Assembly (NCBI GenBank): GCA_900549555.1
Contig: UROO01000043.1
Span: forward strand, 1 to 14,550
Reading direction: 5' to 3'
DNA: 14,550 bases
From: an uncultured Collinsella sp.
Lineage (GTDB): Bacteria > Actinomycetota > Coriobacteriia > Coriobacteriales > Coriobacteriaceae
Under the pieces are notes generated by a model. That model did not search any database. It was not told where the DNA came from and worked only from the letters and a program-made list of their open reading frames with translations. Below are positions 6,810 to 13,847 of the stretch, one piece after another. Every line of letters starts with the position of its first letter. The stretch's first letter is position 1. Position numbers and translations under genes: made by a program.

Positions 6810-7937
6810 ATGAAGGATCTACTTTGTGACATATCGGCTTTTAGATACTGGCGTTTGCCCCCTCAAGTCCGCGCTTTGTGTCCGCCGCTTCCGCGGCCGG
6901 AAGAAGACCGGCAGCGATATGACCTTGCCCATAACCCGACGGCTGCGGTTGCGCTCGGTTTTCCGCTGTATACATTGGTTCGTACGAGAAACAAACGGAC
7001 TTGTCCTGCCAGCATTAGGCAGCGGCTGTTCCTTGGTGAGCTCCCCAGGGAATCTGTGTTGGAAACGGAGCATGGATTTTTGGTCACGTCTCCTCTACTG
7101 ACGGCATTTATCATGTCTCGACATCTGACGGATCTCCAGCTTCTTTTTGTGTTGGCGGAGATGTGTGGCTTGTTTGCGGTGTGTGCTCTGCCGGTGGCGC
7201 TTGAGGCGGAGCTTTCGCGTGCAATTGATTCGGGCGCGATTTCGACAACGTTCGGTTGGGTGCGCTGCCCGTCCGAGGACGGCATCACTTCAAGTTTATG
7301 GCGTCGAGACGCTTTGGTTTTGGGCAGAGACCTTGACCGTTTTTGTTCAGATGTTTGCGGGATGCGTTACGGGAATAGATTTATGGCGGTATCGCAACTC
7401 GTTCCATTGGGTGCCGCGTCGCCTTTTGAGGTCGAGGCGTATTTGTTGCTTGGACTGCCGCGAGCCCTGGGAGGCGAAGGGTTTTGCGGCATAGAGCTCA
7501 ATGTCGAAGTGACGCTAAGCACAAGTGCTCGAGCGATTGTGGGAAAGTCCCGTGTATATATCGACCTACTTCTCTCTTCGCCGGACGGCAAGCGACAGGT
7601 GGCCATTGAATGTCAGGGAAAGGCCTCGCACGGACGCGCAGGGGATGGCTTGCGTGACGCTGACCGCATGACAGCCCTTCAGGCCATGGGCTACGATGTA
7701 CTTCTCCTGACACACAGACAGATATCCGATGAGGATAGATTCCGCGCGATCGTTAAGGCCGTATGCAGGATGCTCGATGCTGAATATCGCGATAAAAGCC
7801 CAGATGAGCAAAGGGCTGAGACATTACTCCGGTCTGAACTATTCGTTGACTGGACAAAATTGGGAGTAATCGACGGAAAGATGCCCGTTAGACGCAAAAC
7901 TGCTCGATCGTGGGCGGCTGCGGTTCTAAGTGAGTAG
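6810..7937 (+). CDS. Probable PD-(D/E)XK nuclease, Vsr/DUF559-like C-terminal domain
   Basis: A 375-residue protein whose C-terminal half fits the Vsr-like restriction-endonuclease fold: SPFE (Glu207), then YIDLLL (Asp252), then VAIECQGKASH (Glu267, Gln269, Lys271, His274), a DADR helix (Asp283-Arg286) and ALQAMGYDVLLLTHRQI. This order, SPxE / D / ExxG..H / DxxR / LxxxGYxVL, is that of actinobacterial DUF559-type proteins. The N-terminal half (SAFRYWRLPP, then a segment around GFLVTSPLLTAF) resembles the AbiEi-like upstream part of those proteins, weakly. The function is unknown; defence, a toxin or a mobile-element role are all possible. The ATG at 6810 is preferred over GTG at 6804, but neither has a good ribosome binding site. 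It looks less GC-rich than its neighbours. The gene sits between two direct 121-bp repeats, and the second one ends it (CTA AGT GAG TAG), so the C-terminus may be truncated. Confidence 0.8.
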   Translation: MKDLLCDISAFRYWRLPPQVRALCPPLPRPEEDRQRYDLAHNPTAAVALGFPLYTLVRTRNKRTCPASIRQRLFLGELPRESVLETEHGFLVTSPLLTAFIMSRHLTDLQLLFVLAEMCGLFAVCALPVALEAELSRAIDSGAISTTFGWVRCPSEDGITSSLWRRDALVLGRDLDRFCSDVCGMRYGNRFMAVSQLVPLGAASPFEVEAYLLLGLPRALGGEGFCGIELNVEVTLSTSARAIVGKSRVYIDLLLSSPDGKRQVAIECQGKASHGRAGDGLRDADRMTALQAMGYDVLLLTHRQISDEDRFRAIVKAVCRMLDAEYRDKSPDEQRAETLLRSELFVDWTKLGVIDGKMPVRRKTARSWAAAVLSE

Positions 7938-8048
7938 ACTTTTGGAACTTTGGCGACCAGGCCGTTTTGCAACAAGTCATTTACCTGCGGCTTTATAAAG
8001 CAATATGGATGGTGTGCTCGGCAAGTTCCAAAAAGTCTACTCACTTAG
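7926..8048. repeat. 121-bp MITE-like element, copy B, with CTA...TAG edges
   Basis: Left arm CTAAGTGAGTAGACTTTTGG and right arm CCAAAAAGTCTACTCACTTAG are inverted copies; pairing continues inward through GGAACTT / AAGTTCC, giving about 25 paired bases with one bulge. The core contains GCTTTATAAAGC. The edges read C-TA-element-TA-G, as if CTAG had been the target and TA was duplicated; IS630-family elements insert this way. Reading inward, the first bases offer TAA, TGA and TAG in the three frames, and because the ends are inverted the same is true from the other side. It supplies the stop codon of the nuclease gene. No transposase is present in the window. Confidence 0.9.
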
Positions 8049-8114
8049 TTTTTGACGAGAAACCTATGCCGAAGGTGGTCCTATTTCAGGGAGTTAACAA
8101 GTTTGTGAGGCACG

Positions 8115-8145
8115 AAAAAGGCCCGAACCATGCGGTCCGGGCCTT
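8115..8145 (-). terminator. Intrinsic terminator of the rubrerythrin gene
   Basis: On the minus strand AAGGCCCGGACC, loop GCAT, GGTTCGGGCCTT (8145 to 8118) forms a 12-bp stem with one mismatch and is followed by a five-T run. It lies 34 bases after the rubrerythrin stop codon. Confidence 0.9.
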
Positions 8146-8178
8146 ATAAAGCTAGAGAATGTCTCTCAGGCAGTTGGC

Positions 8179-8739
8179 TTAGCCAAAGTAGCGCTTGAGC
8201 AGGCCGGCGAAAGCCTTGCCGTGGCGGGCCTCGTCGCGAGCCATCTCGTGCACGGTGTCGTGGATGGCATCGAGACCGGCGGCCTTGGCGCGCTTGGCAA
8301 GATCGGTCTTGCCGGCGGTGGCGCCGTTCTCGGCCTCAACGCGCATCTCGAGGTTCTTCTTGGTGGAGTCGGTCACGACCTCGCCCAGGAGCTCAGCGAA
8401 CTTGGCGGCATGCTCTGCCTCCTCGTGTGCAGCCTTCTCCCAGTACAGGCCGATCTCGGGATAGCCCTCGCGATGAGCGACGCGAGCCATGGCCAGGTAC
8501 ATACCGACCTCGGAGCACTCGCCCTCAAAGTTGGCGCGCAGATCGGCAACGATGTCCTCGGAGACGCCCTCCATCTTGGCGACGCCCACGACGTGCTCGG
8601 CAGCCCACTCGAGCTGACCCTCCTCCTGCTTCAGGAAACGAGAACCGGGGACGCCGCACTGGGGGCACTTGAAGTCCTCGGGCAGCTGGTCGCCGTCGAA
8701 CTCTTCCACATAACCGCAAACGGGGCAAACAAACTTCAT
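8179..8739 (-). CDS. Reverse rubrerythrin (N-terminal rubredoxin plus diiron domain)
   Basis: Cytoplasmic non-haem iron protein, 186 residues, that reduces hydrogen peroxide and possibly oxygen to water in anaerobes. The rubredoxin Fe(Cys)4 site comes first: Cys5, Cys8 (CPVCGY) and Cys25, Cys28 (CPQCGV). The four-helix diiron domain follows, with Glu72 (NFEGE), EEAEH (Glu107, His110), Glu131 or Glu136, and DEARH (Glu170, His173). In classical rubrerythrin the rubredoxin part is at the C-terminus; this swapped order is that of the clostridial reverse rubrerythrins. The start at 8739 follows AAAGGA; a longer frame to 8844 has no site. It has its own promoter and terminator, so it is monocistronic. 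Confidence 0.95.
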   Translation of the reverse strand: MKFVCPVCGYVEEFDGDQLPEDFKCPQCGVPGSRFLKQEEGQLEWAAEHVVGVAKMEGVSEDIVADLRANFEGECSEVGMYLAMARVAHREGYPEIGLYWEKAAHEEAEHAAKFAELLGEVVTDSTKKNLEMRVEAENGATAGKTDLAKRAKAAGLDAIHDTVHEMARDEARHGKAFAGLLKRYFG

Positions 8740-8823
8740 GATTCGATCCTTTCGATCGATGGCGATGGTGCGCTCGTCCGGTCCCGTAAGGGCCCTCTCC
8801 GGACGTGCGTCTTGACGGGTTCT

Positions 8824-8851
8824 ATTATCCATAAATGCAACCAAATGTGAA
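8824..8851 (-). promoter_or_regulatory. Likely promoter of the rubrerythrin gene
   Basis: Reading leftward, TTCACA (8846-8851) and GATAAT (8824-8829) are separated by 16 bases, a fair match to vegetative -35 and -10 boxes, about 85 bases upstream of the start codon. Spotted by eye only. Confidence 0.5.
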
Positions 8852-8961
8852 GCCTATTAGGAATGATTTTTAATAAAACAATTTTGAGATATGAAGATGT
8901 TGATTGATTAACGATTGGCAGGCCGTCTTTGACCGCCGCTGAGTACAATCGGTCGAGCAAA

Positions 8962-8977
8962 TGTTGACCAATCAACA
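8962..8977 (+). promoter_or_regulatory. Rex-like palindrome before the alcohol dehydrogenase operon
   Basis: TGTTGA-CCAA-TCAACA is a perfect 6-4-6 palindrome ending three bases before the GAGGGAG ribosome binding site. It resembles the TTGTTAANNNNTTAACAA operator of Rex, the NADH-sensing repressor that commonly controls fermentative alcohol dehydrogenases. A related half-site, TGTTGATTGATTAA, occurs near 8899. No certain promoter boxes were found between 8852 and 8961, although TACAAT at 8944-8949 could be a -10. Confidence 0.45.
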
Positions 8978-8995
8978 AATGAGGGAGTTTCCTTT

Positions 8996-10216
8996 ATGCA
9001 TCTAGCCCGCCGCGCCTGGTGCCGAACGTATCAAACGGCTTTTCGCATCGCATTGCCGGTGCTGCCCTATACCGAGCCACGCATTCTGGAGCATGCCGAG
9101 GATATGCCCGCGGTGCTTCAAAAGCGCTCGATACAACGGGTTCTTATCGTGACGGATCCCGGCATTGCCCGTCTGGGGCTCACGGCACCGCTCGAGACAG
9201 CGCTCACGTCCAAGGGAATTGGCGCTGCGGTCTATGCCAAAACATCAGCGAATCCTACGGTCTCAAATGTGGAGGAAGCGGCGTCCCTGTATCGAGAGAG
9301 CGCCTGCCAGGCCATTATCGGCTTTGGCGGTGGCTCGGCCATGGACTGTGCCAAGGGCGTTGGAGCACGTATCGCGCAGCCAAACAAGCCCATCAACAAG
9401 ATGCGCGGCCTACTGCGGATTCATCATCGCCTGCCGCTGCTCATCGCCGTTCCCACCACGGCAGGCACGGGAAGCGAGGTCACGCTTGCAGCGGTAATTA
9501 CCGATGGCGAGACGCACTACAAGTACCCCATTAACGACTTTGTGCTTATCCCGCGCTTTGCGGTGCATGACCCCGAGTTTACGCGCGGTCTGCCCGCCTC
9601 CATTACGGGGCAGACGGGTATGGATGCCCTGACGCATGCTGTCGAGGCCTTTATCGGGCGAAGCACTACGCCCTATACGCGCAAGATGGCGCGACAGGCG
9701 GTGCAGCTCATCCACGACAATTTACTCGAGGCCTATGAGCATGGCGACGACATGCGTGCGCGCCGCAATATGCTTTCGGCGGCGTATAAGGCGGGTGTTG
9801 CCTTTACGCGCTCCTATGTTGGATACGTTCATGCCATCGCACACAGCCTGGGCGGGCGTTACGGGATTCCGCACGGCTTGGCCAACGCCATCATCCTGCC
9901 GCACATACTTCGCGCTTATGGTGACGCCGCCGCCCCCAAGCTTGCCGATCTTGCTCGCATGGCGGGCATTGCGCCGGCTACCGCGCAGGACAGTCTTGCG
10001 GCCGAGGCCTTTATCGATTGGGTCGACCGCATGAACGAGGCCCTGGGAATCCCCAAATATGTCCTGGGCATTCGCCGCTCCGACATTCCCGAGATGGCGG
10101 CGCATGCCGATGCCGAGGCCAATCCCTTGTACCCCGTTCCTCTTTTAATGGACCGCCTGGAGCTCGAGCATATGTACGAAGTTGTTGCAGGTGGTATGTT
10201 TGAGGACGAGAACTAG
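8996..10216 (+). CDS. Iron-containing (group III) alcohol dehydrogenase
   Basis: NAD(P)-dependent alcohol/aldehyde oxidoreductase, 406 residues, cytoplasmic. The nucleotide site GFGGGSAMDCAKG (109-121) and PTTAGTGSEVT (153-163) are intact. Metal ligands can be placed at Asp210 and His214 (GMDALTH), His279 (VHAIAHSLGG) and His293 (GIPHG), with the spacing seen in FucO/DhaT-type enzymes. The N-terminus is about 20 residues longer than FucO. The start at 8996 has GAGGGAG upstream. It is followed nine bases later by an aldehyde dehydrogenase, so the pair could interconvert an alcohol, its aldehyde and the acid. The substrate cannot be deduced. Confidence 0.93.
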   Translation: MHLARRAWCRTYQTAFRIALPVLPYTEPRILEHAEDMPAVLQKRSIQRVLIVTDPGIARLGLTAPLETALTSKGIGAAVYAKTSANPTVSNVEEAASLYRESACQAIIGFGGGSAMDCAKGVGARIAQPNKPINKMRGLLRIHHRLPLLIAVPTTAGTGSEVTLAAVITDGETHYKYPINDFVLIPRFAVHDPEFTRGLPASITGQTGMDALTHAVEAFIGRSTTPYTRKMARQAVQLIHDNLLEAYEHGDDMRARRNMLSAAYKAGVAFTRSYVGYVHAIAHSLGGRYGIPHGLANAIILPHILRAYGDAAAPKLADLARMAGIAPATAQDSLAAEAFIDWVDRMNEALGIPKYVLGIRRSDIPEMAAHADAEANPLYPVPLLMDRLELEHMYEVVAGGMFEDEN

Positions 10217-10225
10217 GAGGTTGCC

Positions 10226-11605
10226 ATGAACACCGAGGAAATTGCGCGCATCGTCGGCGATCAGCGCACCTACTTTAAGACGCACGCTACGTTTGATGTC
10301 GATGCTCGACGTCGCGCTCTCGTGAGTTTACGCGATACGGTACGGGCGCACGAGGCCGATATTGCCCATGCGCTCAAGACCGATTTGGGAAAGTCGCATG
10401 ACGAGGCATATATGTGCGAGATCGGCACGTCGCTTTCCGAGATTCGTCATCAGATTGCGCATGTGGCTCGATGGAGTCGTCCGCGCCTGCGTCCGTGTGA
10501 CCTCGCTAACGCCGTGAGCGTGTGCAAGACGCAAGCCGTGCCCTATGGCGTCACGCTCATCATGGCGCCCTGGAACTATCCGTTTTTGCTGACGCTCGAG
10601 CCGCTCGCTGGCGCCCTTGCCGCAGGCAATACCGTCGTCATCAAGCCGAGCGCCTATGCGCCGGCTTCGAGCGCGGTGCTCAGGCAGATTTGCGAGGAAG
10701 CATTTGATCCGCGCCTGGTGACGGTCGTCGAAGGCGGGCGTGCCGAGAACGAAGCGTTGCTCGACGAGTGCTGGGACAAGATTTTCTTTACCGGTAGCGT
10801 TCCGGTCGGCAAGCTCGTCATGGAGCGCGCGAGCAAAAACCTCACGCCTGTGACGCTTGAGCTGGGCGGAAAGAGTCCCTGCATCGTGGATGCGACGGCA
10901 AACTTGAAGGTCGCGGCACGGCGTATCGCCTTTGGTAAATGGCTCAACGTGGGGCAAACCTGTGTAGCGCCCGACTACTTGCTGGTCGATGCGCGCGTGC
11001 ACGACGAGCTGCTGGACCTTATCAAGGAGGAGGCCCGCCGTATGTTTGGCGACCATCCACTCGATAACGAGGATTACGGGCATATCGTCAACGCCAAGCA
11101 TTTCGCGCGCGTGCGCGGGCTGATCGACCCCGATAAGGTTGTGCTGGGGGGCATGGCGCGCGAGTCGTCGCTCAAGATTGAGCCGACGATTTTAGACGGT
11201 GTGGCGCCTGAGGACGCCGTAATGCAGGAGGAGATTTTCGGCCCCATCTTACCGGTACTGACGTTTGAGAGCCTAGACGAGGCCGAGACGTTTATTACGG
11301 ATCGTCCGACGCCGCTGGCCCTGTATATCTTTAGTCGGGATCGCGAGGTTCAGCAGCGCTTTGTGCGCTACGTGCCTTTTGGCGGCGGCTGCGTTAACGA
11401 CACCATCATGCACTTGGCTACGAGCCATATGGGCTTTGGCGGCATGGGCGCGAGCGGCATGGGGCAGTACCATGGCCGCGAAAGCTTCGATACGTTTAGC
11501 CACAAGAAGAGCATCGTGAACAAGGCAACCTGGCTGGACGTGCCATTCCGCTATGCGCCCTACGCAAGCTGGAAGCACAAGTTCGTGCGCATGTTTGTGC
11601 ATTAG
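10226..11605 (+). CDS. NAD(P)-dependent aldehyde dehydrogenase, class 3-like
   Basis: Oxidises an aldehyde to the carboxylic acid, 459 residues, cytoplasmic or loosely membrane-associated. Catalytic Cys246 (NVGQTCVAPD), general base Glu212 (LELGGKSP), Asn117 (APWNYPF) and cofactor Lys140 (VVIKPSAYAP) are present, as is EEIFGPILPV. The short length and the FGGMGASGMGQYHGRESFDTF end fit class 3 (fatty/aromatic aldehyde) enzymes, which include lactaldehyde/coniferyl aldehyde-like members. AGGAGG overlaps the stop codon of the upstream alcohol dehydrogenase, so translation is probably coupled. Confidence 0.94.
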   Translation: MNTEEIARIVGDQRTYFKTHATFDVDARRRALVSLRDTVRAHEADIAHALKTDLGKSHDEAYMCEIGTSLSEIRHQIAHVARWSRPRLRPCDLANAVSVCKTQAVPYGVTLIMAPWNYPFLLTLEPLAGALAAGNTVVIKPSAYAPASSAVLRQICEEAFDPRLVTVVEGGRAENEALLDECWDKIFFTGSVPVGKLVMERASKNLTPVTLELGGKSPCIVDATANLKVAARRIAFGKWLNVGQTCVAPDYLLVDARVHDELLDLIKEEARRMFGDHPLDNEDYGHIVNAKHFARVRGLIDPDKVVLGGMARESSLKIEPTILDGVAPEDAVMQEEIFGPILPVLTFESLDEAETFITDRPTPLALYIFSRDREVQQRFVRYVPFGGGCVNDTIMHLATSHMGFGGMGASGMGQYHGRESFDTFSHKKSIVNKATWLDVPFRYAPYASWKHKFVRMFVH

Positions 11606-11628
11606 AATTAGATAAGATAGGGCAAACA

Positions 11629-11664
11629 AAATGGCCGTCTCCGCGCAAACGAAGGCGGCCATTT
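11629..11664 (+). terminator. Intrinsic terminator of the alcohol/aldehyde dehydrogenase operon
   Basis: AAATGGCCG (11629-11637) pairs with CGGCCATTT (11656-11664), with three further inner pairs including one G-U, followed by CTT. It stands 23 bases after the aldehyde dehydrogenase stop. From here to the next gene at 11872, only a 5-bp hairpin GCCGG-TTTAT-CCGGC (11841-11855) just before the ribosome binding site stands out. Confidence 0.75.
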
Positions 11665-11871
11665 CTTACGATGAAAACGTGTATCGGAGTTGGCAAGACC
11701 CGCTGCCACGGGTGCCATCCGCGTATTCCTATCTTATTTGCAAGCGCTCTGTCATGTGAGCGTTGCGACAAATGAGCGAAAGGCACGGGCGGGCGAAATG
11801 ATGTCCGCACGAGTTCGTAGACTTCTCAATAAGGTTAAGCGCCGGTTTATCCGGCCGTTAGAGGAGCTGCC

Positions 11872-12198
11872 ATGTACGAGCCTTCACGTGTTCTTTTGTC
11901 GTTTCATATCGCAGGATTTCAGTATGCCGACGGTGCCTTGGTCCTGGGCGATCTTAAGGTCGGCGATAAGCTGACGCTGTGTGCCGAGCGCGATAATCCC
12001 CATGACCCCGAGGCGGTTGCGATCTATTACGGCAACACCAAGCTTGGCTATGTTCCGGGAAACGAGGTCGGTCCGCTGTCCTTGATGATGTATTACGGCC
12101 ACGAGGACGTATTTGAGGTCCGTGTGCAGCAGGTTGCTCCCGAGCGCAGCCCGTGGCATCAGGTGCGCGTTGGCCTCTATGTGGTGGATGCTCGCTAG
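11872..12198 (+). CDS. Stand-alone HIRAN-domain protein
   Basis: 108 residues that are essentially one HIRAN domain: FHIAGFQYADG at the start, then LKVGDKLTLCAERDNPHDPEA, the IYYGNTKLGYVPG strand-turn, and a closing strand VRVGLYVVDA. HIRAN domains bind 3' ends of single-stranded DNA in HLTF-type repair helicases; in bacteria they also occur alone, where the role is not established. GAGGAG lies five bases before the ATG. The next small gene begins 18 bases after the stop, so the two are probably one transcript. DNA binding is a family-based inference. Confidence 0.88.
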   Translation: MYEPSRVLLSFHIAGFQYADGALVLGDLKVGDKLTLCAERDNPHDPEAVAIYYGNTKLGYVPGNEVGPLSLMMYYGHEDVFEVRVQQVAPERSPWHQVRVGLYVVDAR

Positions 12199-12216
12199 TC
12201 GGCAATGGAGGCGGTC

Positions 12217-12396
12217 ATGTTTGATGACGATGATCTGTTTGATCTGACGGATGACCCGTTTGAGTGGGATATGCTGCTCGATGACGATGAGCTGGAGCAG
12301 GACCGTAAGAAGCGGCAGGACAAGAACGCCCGGGGTGACGCTTCGAAAAAGCAAGACAAGCGCCGCCGCGGACTGTTCGGCGGGCTCTTTGGATAA
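12217..12396 (+). CDS. 59-residue acidic/basic mini-protein of unknown function
   Basis: Residues 1-33 are strongly acidic with hydrophobic spacers (FDDDDLFDLTDDPFEWDMLL), residues 34-52 strongly basic (RKKRQDK through KRRR), and the protein ends with the duplicated tetrapeptide GLFG. The ATG at 12217 is chosen because GGAGG stands five bases upstream; an in-frame ATG at 12205 overlaps that site. I recognise no family. Its spacing behind the HIRAN gene suggests a co-translated partner, perhaps an accessory or DNA-mimic-like peptide, but that is speculation. Confidence 0.75.
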   Translation: MFDDDDLFDLTDDPFEWDMLLDDDELEQDRKKRQDKNARGDASKKQDKRRRGLFGGLFG

Positions 12397-12462
12397 CCGC
12401 CGCATCGCTGCGTCTGTATACTTAGCACGAGTTGAACACGTTGCGAAATGAGGACACAGACG

Positions 12463-13008
12463 ATGATGTGGTTTACCGCCGACCTGCACCTGGGCGACAC
12501 GAATATCCTGCACGACATGGATCGACCGTTTGATTCGGTCGAGGAGATGAACCGCAAGGTCATCGATGCCGTGAATGAGTGCGTGGCGGCGGACGACCGT
12601 CTCTATATCTTGGGAGACTTTACCTATCGTTTGCCCCTGGCGGATGCTGTGCGCCTGCGCGAGCGCATCGAATGTCAGAACGTAACGCTCATCCGTGGCA
12701 ACCATGACGGTGACTGGGAAGATCCAGCTGCGCCCCAAATCTGGGAAGACGTGCGTGATTACCTGGAGATTGCTCCCGGCTATGCCAAGGGCCATCGCCT
12801 GGTGTTGAGCCATTACCCCATGCTCAGCTGGAATGGCAAGGCGCGTGGCGCCATCATGCTGCACGGGCATATCCACAGCAGGGGAGACCGCACCAACGCG
12901 CGCAACCGCGATCGCGAGCGCCCCATTTATCGCTACGATGTGGGCCTCGACGCCAACGAGTACAAGCCCGTAGGCCGTGACCAGATTCTTAGCTTCTTTG
13001 GGCTATAG
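12463..13008 (+). CDS. Small calcineurin-like metallophosphoesterase
   Basis: 181 residues with the complete dinuclear-metal motif set: D-x-H (Asp7, His9 in TADLHLGD), GD (Asp52 in YILGDFTY), GNHD (Asn80, His81), His117 (LSHYP) and GHxH (His134, His136 in LHGHIHS). Such proteins hydrolyse phosphomono- or diesters; the substrate is unknown. It resembles the phosphoesterases often encoded as single cytoplasmic domains in Firmicutes and phages. The start at 12463 is preferred (AGGA eight bases upstream, and the protein then begins directly with the first strand); ATG at 12448 and 12466 are alternatives. TATACT at 12417-12422 could be a -10 box. Confidence 0.9.
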   Translation: MMWFTADLHLGDTNILHDMDRPFDSVEEMNRKVIDAVNECVAADDRLYILGDFTYRLPLADAVRLRERIECQNVTLIRGNHDGDWEDPAAPQIWEDVRDYLEIAPGYAKGHRLVLSHYPMLSWNGKARGAIMLHGHIHSRGDRTNARNRDRERPIYRYDVGLDANEYKPVGRDQILSFFGL

Positions 13009-13019
13009 GGCGCCAGAAT

Positions 13020-13056
13020 CACCACAAAGGGGACAGTGAGCCTTTGCGGTGGTTTT
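13020..13056 (+). terminator. Hairpin terminator, GGGGACAG repeat copy 1
   Basis: CACCACAAAGG (13020-13030) pairs with CCTTTGCGGTG (13041-13051) with one mismatch, then GTTTT. It ends the phosphoesterase transcript and leaves about 20 bases to the next start. The loop and arms resemble the hairpin at 13848. Confidence 0.75.
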
Positions 13057-13075
13057 CACATAGATTGGAGTCGCT

Positions 13076-13840
13076 ATGAAGCAATTGCTTATTCGTGCCG
13101 ATGATATCGGTTATTCGTATGCCGTTGACCTGGGGATTGCTCGAAGCGTCAACGAGGGCCTGGTGCGCTCGGCGGGCCTTATGCCTAATATGCCCGAGGC
13201 CGAGCGTGGGTGGTCGCTCGTGGCGGATGCCGATATTGCGGTGGGCCAGCATACCAACGTGTGCCTGGGTAAGCCGTGTGCCGAACCAGCGCTCATTCCG
13301 AGCATGCTCAATGAGAATGGCGAGTTCCATAGCAGCCGTACCTTCCGCGAGCATTTTAAGCGCGGCGAGGAGCTGATAGACTTCGACGAGGCCTGCATCG
13401 AGATCCGTGCGCAGCATGACCGTTTTGTCGAGATTGTGGGCCGCGAGCCCGACTACTTCGAAGCCCATGCCGTCATGAGTAAAAACCTTAACCGAGCGAT
13501 CTCGGCGGTTGCCCAGGAGCTGGACCTTAAGGAGCAAAAGGCAAGCTTCGACCCCACGGCGGTGGTGCGTTGCGGAGATACCGACCTGCACATGGTAATG
13601 CGCTCGATGAAGCCGGGCTACGAACCTAAAGAAGCAATCATGCAGACGGTTCGCGAGATGTCCGACGGCGAGACAGTCGTCTTTGTGTGTCACCCGGGCT
13701 ATCTTGATCGCTTTATCCTTGAGAACAGCTCGCTTACGACCGATCGCACCAAGGAAGTCGATGCGCTGATTGACCTCGACCTCCGCGCTTGGCTCGAGTC
13801 CCAACCTGATCTTCGACTGATCGACTACCGCGACCTGTGA
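13076..13840 (+). CDS. ChbG/HpnK (YdjC) family carbohydrate deacetylase
   Basis: 254 residues, predicted cytoplasmic, of the YdjC-like fold that removes acetyl groups from chitooligosaccharides (ChbG) or related N-acetyl sugars. The metal triad can be placed at Asp10 (IRADDIG), His59 (GQHTN) and His131 (FEAHAV), and a catalytic His206 in VCHPGYLD. The start at 13076 has GGAG five bases upstream. No sugar transporter or glycosidase is adjacent in this window, so the substrate is open. It is bracketed by two similar hairpin terminators and is probably monocistronic. Confidence 0.9.
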   Translation: MKQLLIRADDIGYSYAVDLGIARSVNEGLVRSAGLMPNMPEAERGWSLVADADIAVGQHTNVCLGKPCAEPALIPSMLNENGEFHSSRTFREHFKRGEELIDFDEACIEIRAQHDRFVEIVGREPDYFEAHAVMSKNLNRAISAVAQELDLKEQKASFDPTAVVRCGDTDLHMVMRSMKPGYEPKEAIMQTVREMSDGETVVFVCHPGYLDRFILENSSLTTDRTKEVDALIDLDLRAWLESQPDLRLIDYRDL

Positions 13841-13847
13841 GGCCCCA

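Noticed and set aside
6529..6813. 94-codon frame between the PdxR-type and nuclease genes
   Set aside because: It starts inside the 121-bp element, has no ribosome binding site, and the equivalent frame in copy B is not maintained.
6505..8048. The two 121-bp repeats as a minimal CRISPR array or att sites of a prophage
   Set aside because: Only two copies 1.4 kb apart, each with its own inverted ends, and no cas, integrase or phage genes in view.
8067..8150. 27-codon frame starting MPKVVLFQGV
   Set aside because: No ribosome binding site, and it runs through the rubrerythrin terminator; it is more interesting as a possible former tail of the nuclease gene.
11884..12876. 330-codon minus-strand frame
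   Set aside because: It is antisense to the HIRAN, mini-protein and phosphoesterase genes, each of which has clear domain motifs or a well-placed ribosome binding site.
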